Below, piece after piece: positions 1 to 8,544 of a DNA stretch of 64,000 nucleotides. A program made the translations under genes and the position numbers. This stretch comes from Micromonospora aurantiaca ATCC 27029 (GTDB taxonomy: Bacteria; Actinomycetota; Actinomycetes; Mycobacteriales; Micromonosporaceae): positions 6,033,501 through 6,097,500 of the forward strand of contig NC_014391.1 in assembly GCF_000145235.1 (NCBI RefSeq), written 5' to 3'. The notes under the pieces are model-generated. The model made no database searches. It was not told where the DNA came from and worked only from the letters and a program-made list of their open reading frames with translations. Every line of letters begins with the position of its first letter. The first letter of the stretch is position 1.

Positions 1-142
1 TGGCCTTGGCGCTGCGGCCCAGCCCGAAGACGGTACGCACGCCGTGCAGGTAGAGCGCGCCGAAGACCTGCCGGCGGCCGAGCCGCGGACCGGTGTAGCG
101 CTGGTAGCCGATGTCGTGGATGACCCCGGTCGCGTCAGACAT
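1..142 (-). CDS. ABC transporter permease, N-terminal fragment
   Basis: This is the 5' end of a minus-strand gene that runs off the left edge of the window. The visible 47 residues begin MSDATGVIHDIGYQRYTGPR, a start typical of actinobacterial permeases paired with CcmA-type ATPases. The ATG lies at 140-142 and overlaps the end of the upstream ATPase gene by 8 bases, so the two are translationally coupled and should form one transporter. Membrane segments lie outside the window, so the substrate cannot be inferred. The family call rests on the start motif and the gene pairing. Confidence 0.7.
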   Translation of the reverse strand, partial: MSDATGVIHDIGYQRYTGPRLGRRQVFGALYLHGVRTVFGLGRSAKA

Positions 143-1049
143 GGCTGGGCTCCCTCGCGGCGAAGAGTTCGGCCACCCGGTGCCGCCGCTGGTCCAGCCG
201 GTGCAGCGGCAGGTCCAGCTCGGCGACCGCGCCGAGGATCTGGTCGTAGGTGGCGTCGTCGGCGAGCGGGACGAGCAGCAGCCGCCCGTCGCGGGTCACC
301 GGCAGGTCGAGCGCGGTGAGCCGGGCGGCCAGTTCCTCCGTGCCCTCGCTCACCTCGACCGCGAGCACGTCGGTGGCGGTGGTCATGGCGGACACCCGGT
401 CCGCGCGCAGCAGCCGGCCGCCGTCGATGGCGACGAGCGTGTCGCAGATCCGCTCCACCTCGCCGAGCAGGTGCGAGCAGACCACCACCGAGATGCCGAA
501 CTCGGTGCCGATCCGGTGGATCAGCGCGAGCATGGCGTCCCGGCCGGCCGGGTCGAGGCCGTTGGTCGGCTCGTCGAGCAGCAGCAGGTCGGGATCGTGC
601 ACGAGCGCCTGGGCGAGCTTGACCCGCTGCTTCATGCCGGTGGAGTAGCCACCGACGGCCCGGTGCCGCTCCTCGTGCAGACCGACGTGGCGCAGCGCCT
701 CGGAGGCCCGCTCGCGGGCGACTGTGCGCGGCAGCCCGCTGATCCGGCCCAGATGGGTGACCAGCTCGGCGGCGGACAGGTCGGGCGGGAGGGCGTCGTG
801 CTCGGGCATGTAGCCGACCCGGGCGCGGACCGCGGCGGGGTCGGTGGTGGGGTCGAGGCCGAGCACCTGCACCCGGCCGCTGGTCGGCGGGAGCAGACCC
901 AGCAGGATCTTGATCAGAGTGGACTTGCCGGCGCCGTTCGCGCCCACCAGCCCGATGATCCCCGGCTCGACCGACACGGTGAGGTCGGCCAACGCGGTGA
1001 CCCGGCCTCCGTACGTCTTGGTCAGCGACTCGGTCGCGAGCAGTGTCAC
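135..1049 (-). CDS. ABC transporter ATP-binding protein (CcmA/NatA type)
   Basis: A 304-residue ATPase subunit of an ABC exporter. Walker A GANGAGKST is at about residues 36-44, the signature is degenerate (YSTGMKQRVKLAQAL, about 138-152), and Walker B DLLLLDEPTNGLDPAG follows at about 155-170. The C-terminal ~80 residues form the regulatory tail seen in NatA-like ATPases. It overlaps the downstream permease start at 142, which supports a two-gene export operon. The substrate is unknown; relatives move drugs, sodium or lipids, and nothing here chooses between these. Confidence 0.9.
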   Translation of the reverse strand: MTLLATESLTKTYGGRVTALADLTVSVEPGIIGLVGANGAGKSTLIKILLGLLPPTSGRVQVLGLDPTTDPAAVRARVGYMPEHDALPPDLSAAELVTHLGRISGLPRTVARERASEALRHVGLHEERHRAVGGYSTGMKQRVKLAQALVHDPDLLLLDEPTNGLDPAGRDAMLALIHRIGTEFGISVVVCSHLLGEVERICDTLVAIDGGRLLRADRVSAMTTATDVLAVEVSEGTEELAARLTALDLPVTRDGRLLLVPLADDATYDQILGAVAELDLPLHRLDQRRHRVAELFAAREPSHV

Positions 1050-1419
1050 GCCGTTCAGCGTAGAACTCCGGTGCCTCGCCAGAGCCTCTCCTGACCCCTG
1101 CGATCCCCTGATCCTCGGCCTCCGCGGCCCTTAGGTGGCGGGAACGGCGGCGCGCCTCGGGTGGAGGACTCGCGCCGGCTCCGGTCCCGTCTCCGCCGAG
1201 CGGTCCGGCGGATACGGGACCGCGCGCTCGGCCGGTCGGCGCGCGCAGGCAGCCGTTCGCACGATCGACCGGCCGCGGCCCGCCGGTAAGGATTCGGTGA
1301 CCCCGACTCGTCCTCGGCACGGTCGCCGGAACAGGCGATCACCGGGAGGCCGGGTGGCGCTCTCGACCGATCGCCGGTGGGCTGCGAAACTGTGTGCCGG
1401 CCGGTGAGTTGGGGGTTCG
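1050..1419. other. Intergenic divergent region, no gene recognised
   Basis: This 370-base spacer separates the minus-strand ABC operon from the plus-strand sulfurylase/APS kinase gene and should hold both promoters. Its open frames are antisense continuations or GC-driven and lack family features. I found no convincing -10/-35 pair, RNA structure or repeat. A G-rich stretch (GTTGGGGGTTCG) just before 1420 can serve as a weak ribosome binding site for the downstream gene. Confidence 0.5.
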
Positions 1420-2949
1420 ATGAGCAACGGGTGGCTGCTGCCCGAGGACGTTCTGCGGGATGCGCCGTCGTACGCGCCCAGACCCGCTGAGCTGGCCGAT
1501 CTCCAGTTGTTGCTGAGCGGGGCGTACGCACCGCTCACCGGTTTCATGAGCCGGGCCGACCTGGCCTCGCTGAACCGGCGCGGCCGGCTGGCCGACGGCA
1601 CGCCGTGGCCGGTGCCGGTGACACTCCAGGTGCCGGCGGCGCTCGCCGACGGGCTGGACCCGGCCGACCCGGCCCGCCGGGCGGTGGTGCTCACCGACGG
1701 CGAGGGCGCGCCGGTGGCGGCGATGGACGTGACCGACGTCTGGCCGGGCCGCGAGGGCATGGTGGGTGTCGGCGGCACGGTGCGCCGCCTGGGCGACGGC
1801 GGCCACGGGCCGTTCCAGCGGCTGCGGCGCGGCCCCGACGAGGTACGCGGGCTGCTGCCGCCGGGCCGGGTGCTCGGCGTGTTCGCCGACCGTCCCCTGC
1901 ACCGGCCGCAGCTGGCGCAGATCGCGCACGCGGCCCGTACGCTCGGCGCGCACCTGCTGGTGATGATCCCGGTGGGCGAGGAGTCGATCGGCGGCCTGCC
2001 GGCCGAGTCGCTGGTGCGCAGCGTGTTCGCCGCCCGCGACCGGATGCCCCCGGCGACGCTGGTGGCGGTGCCGCTGGCCCGGCGGCGCGACGAGATCAGC
2101 GACGCGCTGCTGCGGGCCCGGGTCGCCGCCGCGTACGGCGTCACCCACCTGCTCTCCACCGAGGGCATGCTCTCCGGCGCCGGTCTGCGCGTGCTGGTCC
2201 CCCGCGAGCTGGCCTACGACAACCGGGACGGGCAGTGGCGCTGGCGCGAGGACATCCCGCCGCGCAACCGGCGGCTGGCGCTGAGCGCGCGCGAGATCGA
2301 CGACCTGCTGGACCGGGGCTTCCCGCTGCCCGAGTGGCACACCCCGCCGGCGGTGGCGAAGGAACTGGCCCGGGCACGCCCGCCGCGGCGGCACCGAGGG
2401 CTGGTGATCTTCCTGACCGGCCTGTCCGGCTCGGGCAAGTCGACGATCGCCCGAGGGCTGGCCGACGTGCTCCGCGAGCAGGGCGACCGCACCATCACGC
2501 TGCTCGACGGCGACGTGGTGCGGCGGGAACTCTCCGCCGGGCTGGGGTTCAGCAAGGCCGACCGGGATCTCAACGTGCGCCGGATCGGCTGGGTGGCCGC
2601 CGAGATCGCCCGGCACCGGGGCGTCGGCATCTGCTGCCCGATCGCGCCGTACGCGGCGGCCCGCGCCACCGCCCGGGAGATGGCCGAGACGGCCGGTGCG
2701 GGGTTCCTGCTGGTCCACGTGGCGACGCCGCTGGCGGTGTGTGAGCAGCGCGACCGCAAGGGCCTGTACGCCCGCGCCCGAGCCGGCCTGATCACCGGGA
2801 TGACCGGCATCGACGACCCGTACGAGGCGCCCACCGACGCCGACCTGGTGGTGGACACCTCGGATCTGAGCGTCGAGGAGGCTATCGGGAAGGTGATGGA
2901 GCACCTGACCGAGACTGGCTGGGTGGAGCCCCGCCTCCAGCCCGCGTGA
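1420..2949 (+). CDS. cysC: Sulfurylase-like domain fused to adenylylsulfate (APS) kinase
   Basis: A 509-residue fusion. Residues ~1-300 follow the PUA-like and ATP-sulfurylase fold (LSGAYAPLTGFMSRADL near 30-46; NRRLALSAREIDDLLDRG matches the C-terminal part of that fold). Residues ~325-500 are an APS kinase with P-loop GLSGSGKST, DGDVVRREL, and the conserved LGFSKADRDLNVRRIGWVA stretch. APS kinase makes PAPS from APS and ATP. In the sulfurylase domain the usual QTRNPLHRAH motif reads FADRPLHRPQ and GRDHAG reads STEGMLSG, so this half is probably inactive or regulatory. No cysD/cysN is in view. The kinase call is strong; a working bifunctional enzyme is doubtful. Confidence 0.88.
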   Translation: MSNGWLLPEDVLRDAPSYAPRPAELADLQLLLSGAYAPLTGFMSRADLASLNRRGRLADGTPWPVPVTLQVPAALADGLDPADPARRAVVLTDGEGAPVAAMDVTDVWPGREGMVGVGGTVRRLGDGGHGPFQRLRRGPDEVRGLLPPGRVLGVFADRPLHRPQLAQIAHAARTLGAHLLVMIPVGEESIGGLPAESLVRSVFAARDRMPPATLVAVPLARRRDEISDALLRARVAAAYGVTHLLSTEGMLSGAGLRVLVPRELAYDNRDGQWRWREDIPPRNRRLALSAREIDDLLDRGFPLPEWHTPPAVAKELARARPPRRHRGLVIFLTGLSGSGKSTIARGLADVLREQGDRTITLLDGDVVRRELSAGLGFSKADRDLNVRRIGWVAAEIARHRGVGICCPIAPYAAARATAREMAETAGAGFLLVHVATPLAVCEQRDRKGLYARARAGLITGMTGIDDPYEAPTDADLVVDTSDLSVEEAIGKVMEHLTETGWVEPRLQPA

Positions 2950-3127
2950 CCGCCTGACCGCCGGCCGAGTCCCGGCACTCCAGCACCCTCGACCGCCGTC
3001 GTCCGGCTTCCGGACGGCGGCGGTCTCGCATCACCCCTCGTTGCGCGGTAGTGTTCGTCTTTGTTGGAACACGTTCGACCGCGTGGAGCGCCCGCGTGGG
3101 TCGGTGAGGCGCGGAGGTGAGCCGGGG

Positions 3128-3916
3128 ATGCTGGCGCGGCAGCGGCAGACGGCCATCCTGGAACGACTGCGCCGCGCCGGCGGCGTCCGGGTCACCGAGC
3201 TGGCGGCCGAGTTCGGCGTCTCCGACATGACCATCCGGCGCGACCTGGACACGCTGCACGAGCAGGGCCTGCTCGCCAAGGTGCACGGGGGCGCGACGCC
3301 GGCCGGTCCCGGCTCGACCGACGAGCCCGGCTTCCACGCCAAGTCCGTCCGCCAGTCGGCGGAGAAGGCCGCCATCGCCGAGCATGCCGCAGGGCTGGTC
3401 CGGCCCGGCGCCGCGATCGCGCTCTCCGCCGGCACCACCACCGCCGAGCTGGCCCGGCGGCTGGTGGACGTGCCCGGCCTCACAGTGGTCACCAACTCGC
3501 TGCCGGTGGCGGAGGCCCTGCACGTCGGCGGCCGGCCGGACCAGACCGTGGTGCTCACCGGCGGCGTACGCACACCGTCGGACGCGCTCGTCGGCCCGCT
3601 CGCCGTGGCCGCGATCGCCGCGCTCCACCTGGACCTGCTCTTCCTGGGCGTGCACGGGATCAGCGAACGGGCCGGTTTCACCACCCCCAATCTGATGGAG
3701 GCGGACACGAACCGGGCGCTAGTGGCAGCGGCGGACCGGCTCGTGGTGCTCGCCGACCACACCAAGTGGGGCACCGTCGGCATCTCGTCGATCGTGCCGC
3801 TGGAGGCGGCGGACGTGCTGGTCACCGACGACCGGTTGGCACCCGAGGCCCGACGGGTACTCGACGACAGGGTGGGTGAGCTGGTGACGGTGCCCACGAC
3901 GAGGGGGGCGGAGTGA
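3128..3916 (+). CDS. DeoR-family transcriptional regulator
   Basis: A 262-residue regulator. The N-terminal DeoR helix-turn-helix (RQRQTAILERLRRAGGVRVTELAAEFGVSDMTIRRDLDTL) is followed by a sugar-phosphate-sensing DeoRC domain (LSAGTTTAELARRL, VVTNSLPVAEAL, VVLTGGVR, LFLGVHGIS, DHTKWG). I chose the ATG at 3128 because GGAGGTGA (3114-3121) sits just upstream; an upstream in-frame ATG at 3041 adds an unconserved tail. Its stop overlaps the GTG start of galT (GTGA), so it is co-transcribed with galT and likely controls galactose metabolism through a sugar-phosphate ligand. Confidence 0.9.
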   Translation: MLARQRQTAILERLRRAGGVRVTELAAEFGVSDMTIRRDLDTLHEQGLLAKVHGGATPAGPGSTDEPGFHAKSVRQSAEKAAIAEHAAGLVRPGAAIALSAGTTTAELARRLVDVPGLTVVTNSLPVAEALHVGGRPDQTVVLTGGVRTPSDALVGPLAVAAIAALHLDLLFLGVHGISERAGFTTPNLMEADTNRALVAAADRLVVLADHTKWGTVGISSIVPLEAADVLVTDDRLAPEARRVLDDRVGELVTVPTTRGAE

Positions 3917-4986
3917 AGCGTACGCAGATCGCGCTGGCCGACGGCCGCGAGCTGATCTACTTCGACGAGCGGGACGACGCGGTCCGCGACCAGCCGGACC
4001 GGCGGGACCTGCCCCCTCCCCCGCCCGCCTCGCAGCTGCGGTACGACCCGCTGACCGACGAGTGGGTGGCGGTGGCGGTGCACCGGCAGACCCGCACGTT
4101 CCTGCCCCCGGCCGACCAGTGCCCGCTGTGCCCGTCCCGCGGTGAGCGGCACAGTGAGATCCCCGCGCCCGACTACGACGTGGTGGTCTTCGAGAACCGG
4201 TTCCCGTCGCTGAGCCAGCGGGTGGCCGACGAGCCGGCCGAGATCACGCCGTTCACCCCGGTACGCCCCGGACGTGGAAAGTGCGAGGTGGTCTGCTTCA
4301 CCGACGACCACAACGCCTCCTTCGCCCGCCTCTCCCCGCAGCGGGTGCGGACGGTGCTGGACGCGCTCGCCGACCGCACCACCGCACTGAGCGCGCTACC
4401 CGGCGTCGAGCAGGTCTTCCCGTTCGAGAACCGGGGCGTGGAGATCGGGGTGACCCTGCACCACCCGCACGGGCAGATCTACGCGTACCCGTTCGTCACG
4501 CCGCGCACCCGCACGATGCTGGCCGCCGCCCGGCGGTACGCCGACCGCACCGGGGGCAACCTCTACGCCGACGTGCTGGCCACCGAACGCGCCTCCGGAG
4601 AGCGGGTGGTGACGAGCAACGAGCACTGGACCGCGTACGTCCCGGCGGCGGCGCGCTGGCCGTTCGAGGTGCACGTGGCACCGCACCGGCCGGTGCCGGA
4701 CATCCCGGCGCTGAACGACGCCGAGCGGGACGCCTTCGGGCCGCTCTACCTGGACCTGCTGCGCCGCTTCGACGGGCTGTTCGACCTGCCGATGCCGTAC
4801 ATCGCGGCCTGGCACCAGGCGCCGGTACGGATCGACAGGGAGCTGGGCCACCTGCACCTTCAGCTGTTCAGCATCCGGCGGGCCAAGGACAAGCTGAAGT
4901 ACCTCGCCGGGTCGGAGTCCGGCATGGGCGTGTTCATCAACGACATCGCCCCGGAACGCGCCGCCGAACTGCTCCGCGCCGCATGA
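3913..4986 (+). CDS. galT: Galactose-1-phosphate uridylyltransferase
   Basis: A 357-residue enzyme of the Leloir pathway that exchanges galactose-1-phosphate and UDP-glucose. The zinc-site cysteines (QCPLCPSR, about residues 73-80), the FENRFPSL stretch and the active-site HHPHGQIYAYP (catalytic second His) are visible. A second HIT-like half contains HVAPHRPVPD and HLHLQLFS. It starts with GTG at 3913 inside the stop of the DeoR gene. No galK or galE follows: a repeat begins on the last base of its stop codon and the next gene, icd, is convergent. Confidence 0.95.
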   Translation: MKRTQIALADGRELIYFDERDDAVRDQPDRRDLPPPPPASQLRYDPLTDEWVAVAVHRQTRTFLPPADQCPLCPSRGERHSEIPAPDYDVVVFENRFPSLSQRVADEPAEITPFTPVRPGRGKCEVVCFTDDHNASFARLSPQRVRTVLDALADRTTALSALPGVEQVFPFENRGVEIGVTLHHPHGQIYAYPFVTPRTRTMLAAARRYADRTGGNLYADVLATERASGERVVTSNEHWTAYVPAAARWPFEVHVAPHRPVPDIPALNDAERDAFGPLYLDLLRRFDGLFDLPMPYIAAWHQAPVRIDRELGHLHLQLFSIRRAKDKLKYLAGSESGMGVFINDIAPERAAELLRAA

Positions 4987-5038
4987 AAGGAAGGGCCCCT
5001 TATTAACGCCTGCGGCAGAGGAAGGGCCCCTTCTTAAC
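4986..5038 (-). repeat. Palindromic repeat family 1, copy a (53 bp)
   Basis: Two direct units of GGAAGGGCCCCTTnTTAAC are separated by GCCTGCGGCAGA. The copy starts on the last base of the galT stop codon. It matches the copies at 5244-5296, 47408-47460 and (shorter) 63199-63246. Read in the direction of galT it begins TGAAAGGAAGGGCCCC, identical to the junction after the GMC oxidoreductase gene at 47460. Strand is arbitrary and given relative to the copy at 47408. The near-palindromic core can form a hairpin and may act as a terminator. Confidence 0.85.
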
Positions 5039-5243
5039 AGCCGCGGTCCGAGCATGGGGCGCGGGGGGCCCGGGACAGGACCCCCCGCAGGGAAGGGACG
5101 GCTGGCTGCGCTCAGCAGCCTCGAAGGTCGGCCGGCCGGCGCGCGGCCACGGCCCACCTTCATGGACGCGACTGGCATCTCGTCCACCCTGTGCAACGAG
5201 GGCGCACCGAACGAGGTCACGCCGTCCCGGCGAGCCTGAGGTT
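5039..5243. other. Spacer between two inverted family 1 repeats, no gene recognised
   Basis: About 205 bases lie between oppositely oriented repeat copies. The segment contains a strong hairpin (GGGGGGCCCGGGACAGGACCCCCC, near 5060-5083, described here as two G/C-rich arms around a short loop). A 61-codon open frame at 5054-5239 lacks a ribosome binding site and family features and is not called as a gene. The whole 4986-5296 block looks like one compound element placed between the convergent genes galT and icd. Confidence 0.5.
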
Positions 5244-5296
5244 GTTAAAAAGGGCCCCTTCTACAACGCGAGGCGTTAAGAAGGGGCCCTTCCTTG
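5244..5296 (+). repeat. Palindromic repeat family 1, copy b (53 bp)
   Basis: A degenerate left unit (GTTAAAAAGGGCCCCTT) and a clean right unit (GGCGTTAAGAAGGGGCCCTT) are joined by CTACAACGCGA. It ends 4 bases from the icd stop codon at 5301. It is inverted relative to copy a, so the outer ends of the pair (AAGGAAGGGCCCCTT and its complement) form terminal inverted repeats of roughly 24 bases with one mismatch. Confidence 0.85.
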
Positions 5297-5300
5297 CACG

Positions 5301-6518
5301 TCAGGCGGCGAGCTTGCGCGCCAGGTTCTCGTCGAGCGCGTTCATGAACTCGTCGGTGGTCAGCCACGGGGCATCCCGCGAGATGAGCAGCGCGAGGTCC
5401 TTGGTCATCTGGCCACCCTCGACGGTGTCCACGATGACCTTCTCCAGCGTGTCGGCGAACTCGGTGACCGCCGGGGTGCCGTCCAGCTTGCCCCGGTGGG
5501 CCAGGCCCCGGGTCCAGGCGTAGATCGAGGCGATCGGGTTGGTCGAGGTCTTCTCGCCCTTCTGGTACTGCCGGTAGTGCCGGGTGACGGTGCCGTGGGC
5601 GGCCTCGGCCTCGACGGTGCGGCCGTCCGGGGACAGCAGCACCGAGGTCATCAGGCCGAGCGAGCCGAAGCCCTGCGCGACGGTGTCGGACTGCACGTCA
5701 CCGTCGTAGTTCTTGCAGGCCCAGACGTATCCGCCCTCCCACTTGAGCGCGGCGGCGACCATGTCGTCGATCAGCCGGTGCTCGTAGGTGAGGCCGGCGG
5801 CCTCGAACTCGGCCTTGAACTCGTTCTCGAACACCTCGGCGAAGATGTCCTTGAACCGGCCGTCGTACGCCTTGAGGATGGTGTTCTTGGTCGACATGTA
5901 GACCGGGTAGCCGCGGTCCAGGCCGTACCGGAACGAGGCGCGGGCGAAGTCCCGGATCGACTCGTCGTAGTTGTACATGCCCATGGCGATGCCGCCGCCG
6001 GGGAAGTTGGCGACCTCCATCTCCATCGGGGTGCCGCCGTCGGCCGGGGTGTAGGTGATGGTCACCGTGCCCGGGCCGGGGACGACGAAGTCGGTGGCCT
6101 TGTACTGGTCGCCGTGCGCGTGCCGGCCGATGATGATCGGCTTGGTCCAGCCCGGGACGAGCCGCGGCACGTTCGACATGATGATCGGCTCGCGGAAGAC
6201 CACGCCGCCGAGGATGTTGCGGATGGTGCCGTTCGGCGACCGCCACATCTTCTTCAGGCCGAACTCCTCCACCCGGGCCTCGTCCGGGGTGATGGTGGCG
6301 CACTTGACGCCGACGCCGTGCTCCTTGATGGCGTTGGCGGCGTCGACCGTGACCTGGTCGTCGGTGGCGTCACGGTGCTGGATCGACAGGTCGTAGTAGT
6401 GCAGGTCGACGTCGAGGTAGGGCAGGATCAGCTGCTCCCGGATCTGCTTCCAGATGATCCGGGTCATCTCGTCGCCGTCGATCTCCACGACCGGGTTGTT
6501 TACCTTGATCTTCGCCAT
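5301..6518 (-). CDS. icd: NADP-dependent isocitrate dehydrogenase
   Basis: A 405-residue TCA-cycle enzyme converting isocitrate to 2-oxoglutarate, CO2 and NADPH. It has the dimeric, eukaryote-like IDH form: [20 protein letters not shown] at the start, the substrate loop [21 protein letters not shown] around residues 91-111, the metal-binding [13 protein letters not shown], and the cofactor segment [17 protein letters not shown]. Length is normal for this class. It is monocistronic and ends just before a family 1 repeat that may terminate it. Confidence 0.96.
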   Translation of the reverse strand: MAKIKVNNPVVEIDGDEMTRIIWKQIREQLILPYLDVDLHYYDLSIQHRDATDDQVTVDAANAIKEHGVGVKCATITPDEARVEEFGLKKMWRSPNGTIRNILGGVVFREPIIMSNVPRLVPGWTKPIIIGRHAHGDQYKATDFVVPGPGTVTITYTPADGGTPMEMEVANFPGGGIAMGMYNYDESIRDFARASFRYGLDRGYPVYMSTKNTILKAYDGRFKDIFAEVFENEFKAEFEAAGLTYEHRLIDDMVAAALKWEGGYVWACKNYDGDVQSDTVAQGFGSLGLMTSVLLSPDGRTVEAEAAHGTVTRHYRQYQKGEKTSTNPIASIYAWTRGLAHRGKLDGTPAVTEFADTLEKVIVDTVEGGQMTKDLALLISRDAPWLTTDEFMNALDENLARKLAA

Positions 6519-6657
6519 CGGCCGGCGCTCCTCTCGGGGGACACGTGCTCAAGCAGTACGAGCGTACTGGAAACTGACCGGCAGTCCCCAGGCGGCCCGG
6601 GTGGACCGCCGGAAAAGCGGGCTGCGCCGCGCCTCGGCCCGCTGGCATCATCGTCCG

Positions 6658-7455
6658 ATGCCGCGCAGCCGCACCCTCGGGTCTATCACGGTCACCGCGC
6701 TCTCCGACGGCGAGGGGCCCTTCTTCCAGCCCCGCGGCGAGGCGTTTCCCGACGCCACGGAAGCGCACTGGCAGGCGGCCGACCGGCTCGATCCGGGCGC
6801 CGTCACCGACGACGGCCGGTGGTGGCTGCGGTTCCGCGCGTTCGCGGTGCGGGCCGGCGACGGGCCGGTCACGCTTGTCGACGCCGGCATCGGCCCGGCC
6901 GACTCCCTCGCCGCGAGCTGGGCGCCGGTGCCGGGCCGGCTGCCGGCCGAGCTGGCCGCGGCCGGGATCGACCCGGCCGACGTCCGCACCGTGGTCCTCA
7001 CCCATCTGCACACCGATCACGTGGGCTGGGCCGGCGCGCTGTTCCCGAACGCGGACCACCTGATCCAGCGCGCCGAGGTGGACGCGCTGGAGCTGTTCCA
7101 CCCGGAACTGCCGGCCCGGCTGCTGACGCCGTTGCGCGCCGCCGGCCGGCTGCGGGTGGTCGACGGCGAGACGCCCCTCACCCCGGGGGTACGACTGCTG
7201 CACACGCCCGGCCACACGCCGGGTCACCAGTCGGTGCTGGTCGAGGCGGACGACGAGCGCCTCCTGATCACCGGCGACCTGCTCGTGCACGCGATCCAGT
7301 TGGTCGACCCGGAGCTGGCGTACGCCCACGAGGAGGACCAGCCCACGGCCCGCCACTCCCGGCAGCACCTGCTCACGTCCCTCTCCCCCACCGTCCTGGC
7401 CACTCCCCACCTGACCGCCCCCTTCACCACCCATCCCCCACCCCGTCGATCATGA
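6658..7455 (+). CDS. Metallo-beta-lactamase-fold hydrolase
   Basis: A 265-residue protein with the metal-binding motif THLHTDHVGWAG (HxHxDH, about residues 113-124), the later HTPGHTPGHQS histidine and the ITGDLLVH aspartate. The ATG at 6658 is preferred over an upstream in-frame ATG because conserved sequence begins there (PRSRTLGSITVTALSDGEG). Relatives include lactonases and glyoxalase II; substrate is unknown. The final residues and the TGA stop come from the left arm of a palindromic repeat at 7441-7509, so the native C-terminus may have been altered. Confidence 0.85.
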   Translation: MPRSRTLGSITVTALSDGEGPFFQPRGEAFPDATEAHWQAADRLDPGAVTDDGRWWLRFRAFAVRAGDGPVTLVDAGIGPADSLAASWAPVPGRLPAELAAAGIDPADVRTVVLTHLHTDHVGWAGALFPNADHLIQRAEVDALELFHPELPARLLTPLRAAGRLRVVDGETPLTPGVRLLHTPGHTPGHQSVLVEADDERLLITGDLLVHAIQLVDPELAYAHEEDQPTARHSRQHLLTSLSPTVLATPHLTAPFTTHPPPRRS

Positions 7456-7509
7456 AGTTGACGGCGGAATTGGAGATCGACTACGCCGTCAACCTCATGA
7501 TCGACGGGG
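7441..7509. repeat. Palindromic repeat family 2, copy a
   Basis: A near-perfect inverted repeat: CCCCGTCGATCATGAAGTTG continuing to ACGGCG (7441-7466) pairs with its complement at 7484-7509, 25 of 26 positions matching, around a 17-base spacer. It overlaps the last codons of the hydrolase gene and supplies its TGA. A related copy lies at 44227-44291 between the two NUDIX genes. Confidence 0.85.
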
Positions 7510-7531
7510 AGAACCGCGGGTGGGACGGCAG

Positions 7532-7560
7532 AAGGCCCGCCGGCGGAGCCGGCGGGCCTT
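7532..7560. terminator. Bidirectional terminator hairpin between hydrolase and mdh
   Basis: AAGGCCCGCCGGC and GCCGGCGGGCCTT form a perfect 13-bp stem around GGA between two convergent genes. There is only a short T stretch on either side, as is usual in high-GC actinobacteria. It likely serves mdh. Confidence 0.75.
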
Positions 7561-7579
7561 CGATGCGGTGGGACGGGCG

Positions 7580-8530
7580 TCACATGCTGGCGACGTCGCC
7601 CTGCTTGGCGCGGACCGCCTCGGCGGCCTCCTTCAGCGCGGCCAGCTCGTCGGCGTCCAGGTCGGTCTCGACGACCCGCTTCACGCCCTCGGCGCCGATC
7701 TCGGCCTCGACGCCCAGGTAGACGCCGGAGATGCCGTACTCGCCGTCGACCCAGGCGCAGACCGGCATGACGGCGCCGGAGTCCTCGGCCACGGCCTTCG
7801 CCATCCGGGCCGCGGCGGCGGACGGGGCGTAGTACGCGGAACCGGTCTTGAGCAGCGCGACGACCTCGGCGCCACCGTTGCGGGTCTTGACGACCAGCTC
7901 CTCGATCTGCTCGGCCGGCATGACGTCACGCAGCGGCTTGCCGTTCACCGTGCTCTTGGACGGCACCGGGACCATCGTGTCGCCGTGCGAGCCGAGCGTC
8001 AGGGTCCGTACCGACTTCACCGGCACGCTCAGCGCCTCGGCGACGAAGTTGGTGAAGCGGGCGGTGTCCAGCATGCCGGCCTGGCCGAGCACCCGGTTCT
8101 TGGGGAACTGGGTGGCGAGCTGGGCCAGCGCGGTCATCTCGTCGAGCGGGTTGGACACCACGATGACGACGGCGTTCGGGGCGTACTTGGCGACGTTCTC
8201 GGCGACCTGCCGGACGATCTTGGCGTTGGTCTCCAGCAGGTCCATCCGGCTCATGCCCGGCTTGCGCGGCAGGCCGGCGGTGATGACGACGACGTCCGAG
8301 CCCTCGATGGCCTCGTAGCCCTCGCCGTTCGGGCCGGTGGTGACGCCGACGACCTTGGTCTCGAAGCCCTCGACCGCGCGGGACTGGTTGAGGTCGAGCG
8401 CGAGACCCGCCGGCTTGCCCTCCACGATGTCGGTGATCACGACGGTGTCGAAGACGTCGTACTCGGCCAGGCGCTGTGCGGTGGTCGAGCCGTAGAAGCC
8501 GGCGCCGACGACAGTGACCTTCTTACCCAT
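7580..8530 (-). CDS. mdh: Malate dehydrogenase (LDH-like class)
   Basis: A 316-residue TCA enzyme oxidising malate to oxaloacetate with NAD+. The Rossmann motif VTVVGAGFYGSTTAQ is at residues 5-19, the substrate-loop arginines appear in GLPRKPGMSRMDLL, NPLDEM marks the substrate-binding Asn/Asp region, and the catalytic LGSHGDTMVP holds the active His. The arginine in PRKPGMSR supports malate over lactate specificity. The 5' leader carries a hairpin (8545-8576). Confidence 0.96.
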   Translation of the reverse strand: MGKKVTVVGAGFYGSTTAQRLAEYDVFDTVVITDIVEGKPAGLALDLNQSRAVEGFETKVVGVTTGPNGEGYEAIEGSDVVVITAGLPRKPGMSRMDLLETNAKIVRQVAENVAKYAPNAVVIVVSNPLDEMTALAQLATQFPKNRVLGQAGMLDTARFTNFVAEALSVPVKSVRTLTLGSHGDTMVPVPSKSTVNGKPLRDVMPAEQIEELVVKTRNGGAEVVALLKTGSAYYAPSAAAARMAKAVAEDSGAVMPVCAWVDGEYGISGVYLGVEAEIGAEGVKRVVETDLDADELAALKEAAEAVRAKQGDVASM

Positions 8531-8544
8531 GGTCGTCCCACTCC

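Noticed and set aside
5054-5239. A 61-codon open frame between the family 1 repeats
   Set aside because: No ribosome binding site, includes a strong hairpin, and the composition is not protein-like.
6712-6724. AGGGGCCCTTCTT inside the hydrolase gene, resembling repeat family 1
   Set aside because: Only the core matches, no second unit or flank is present, and the encoded SDGEGPFF fits the protein family.
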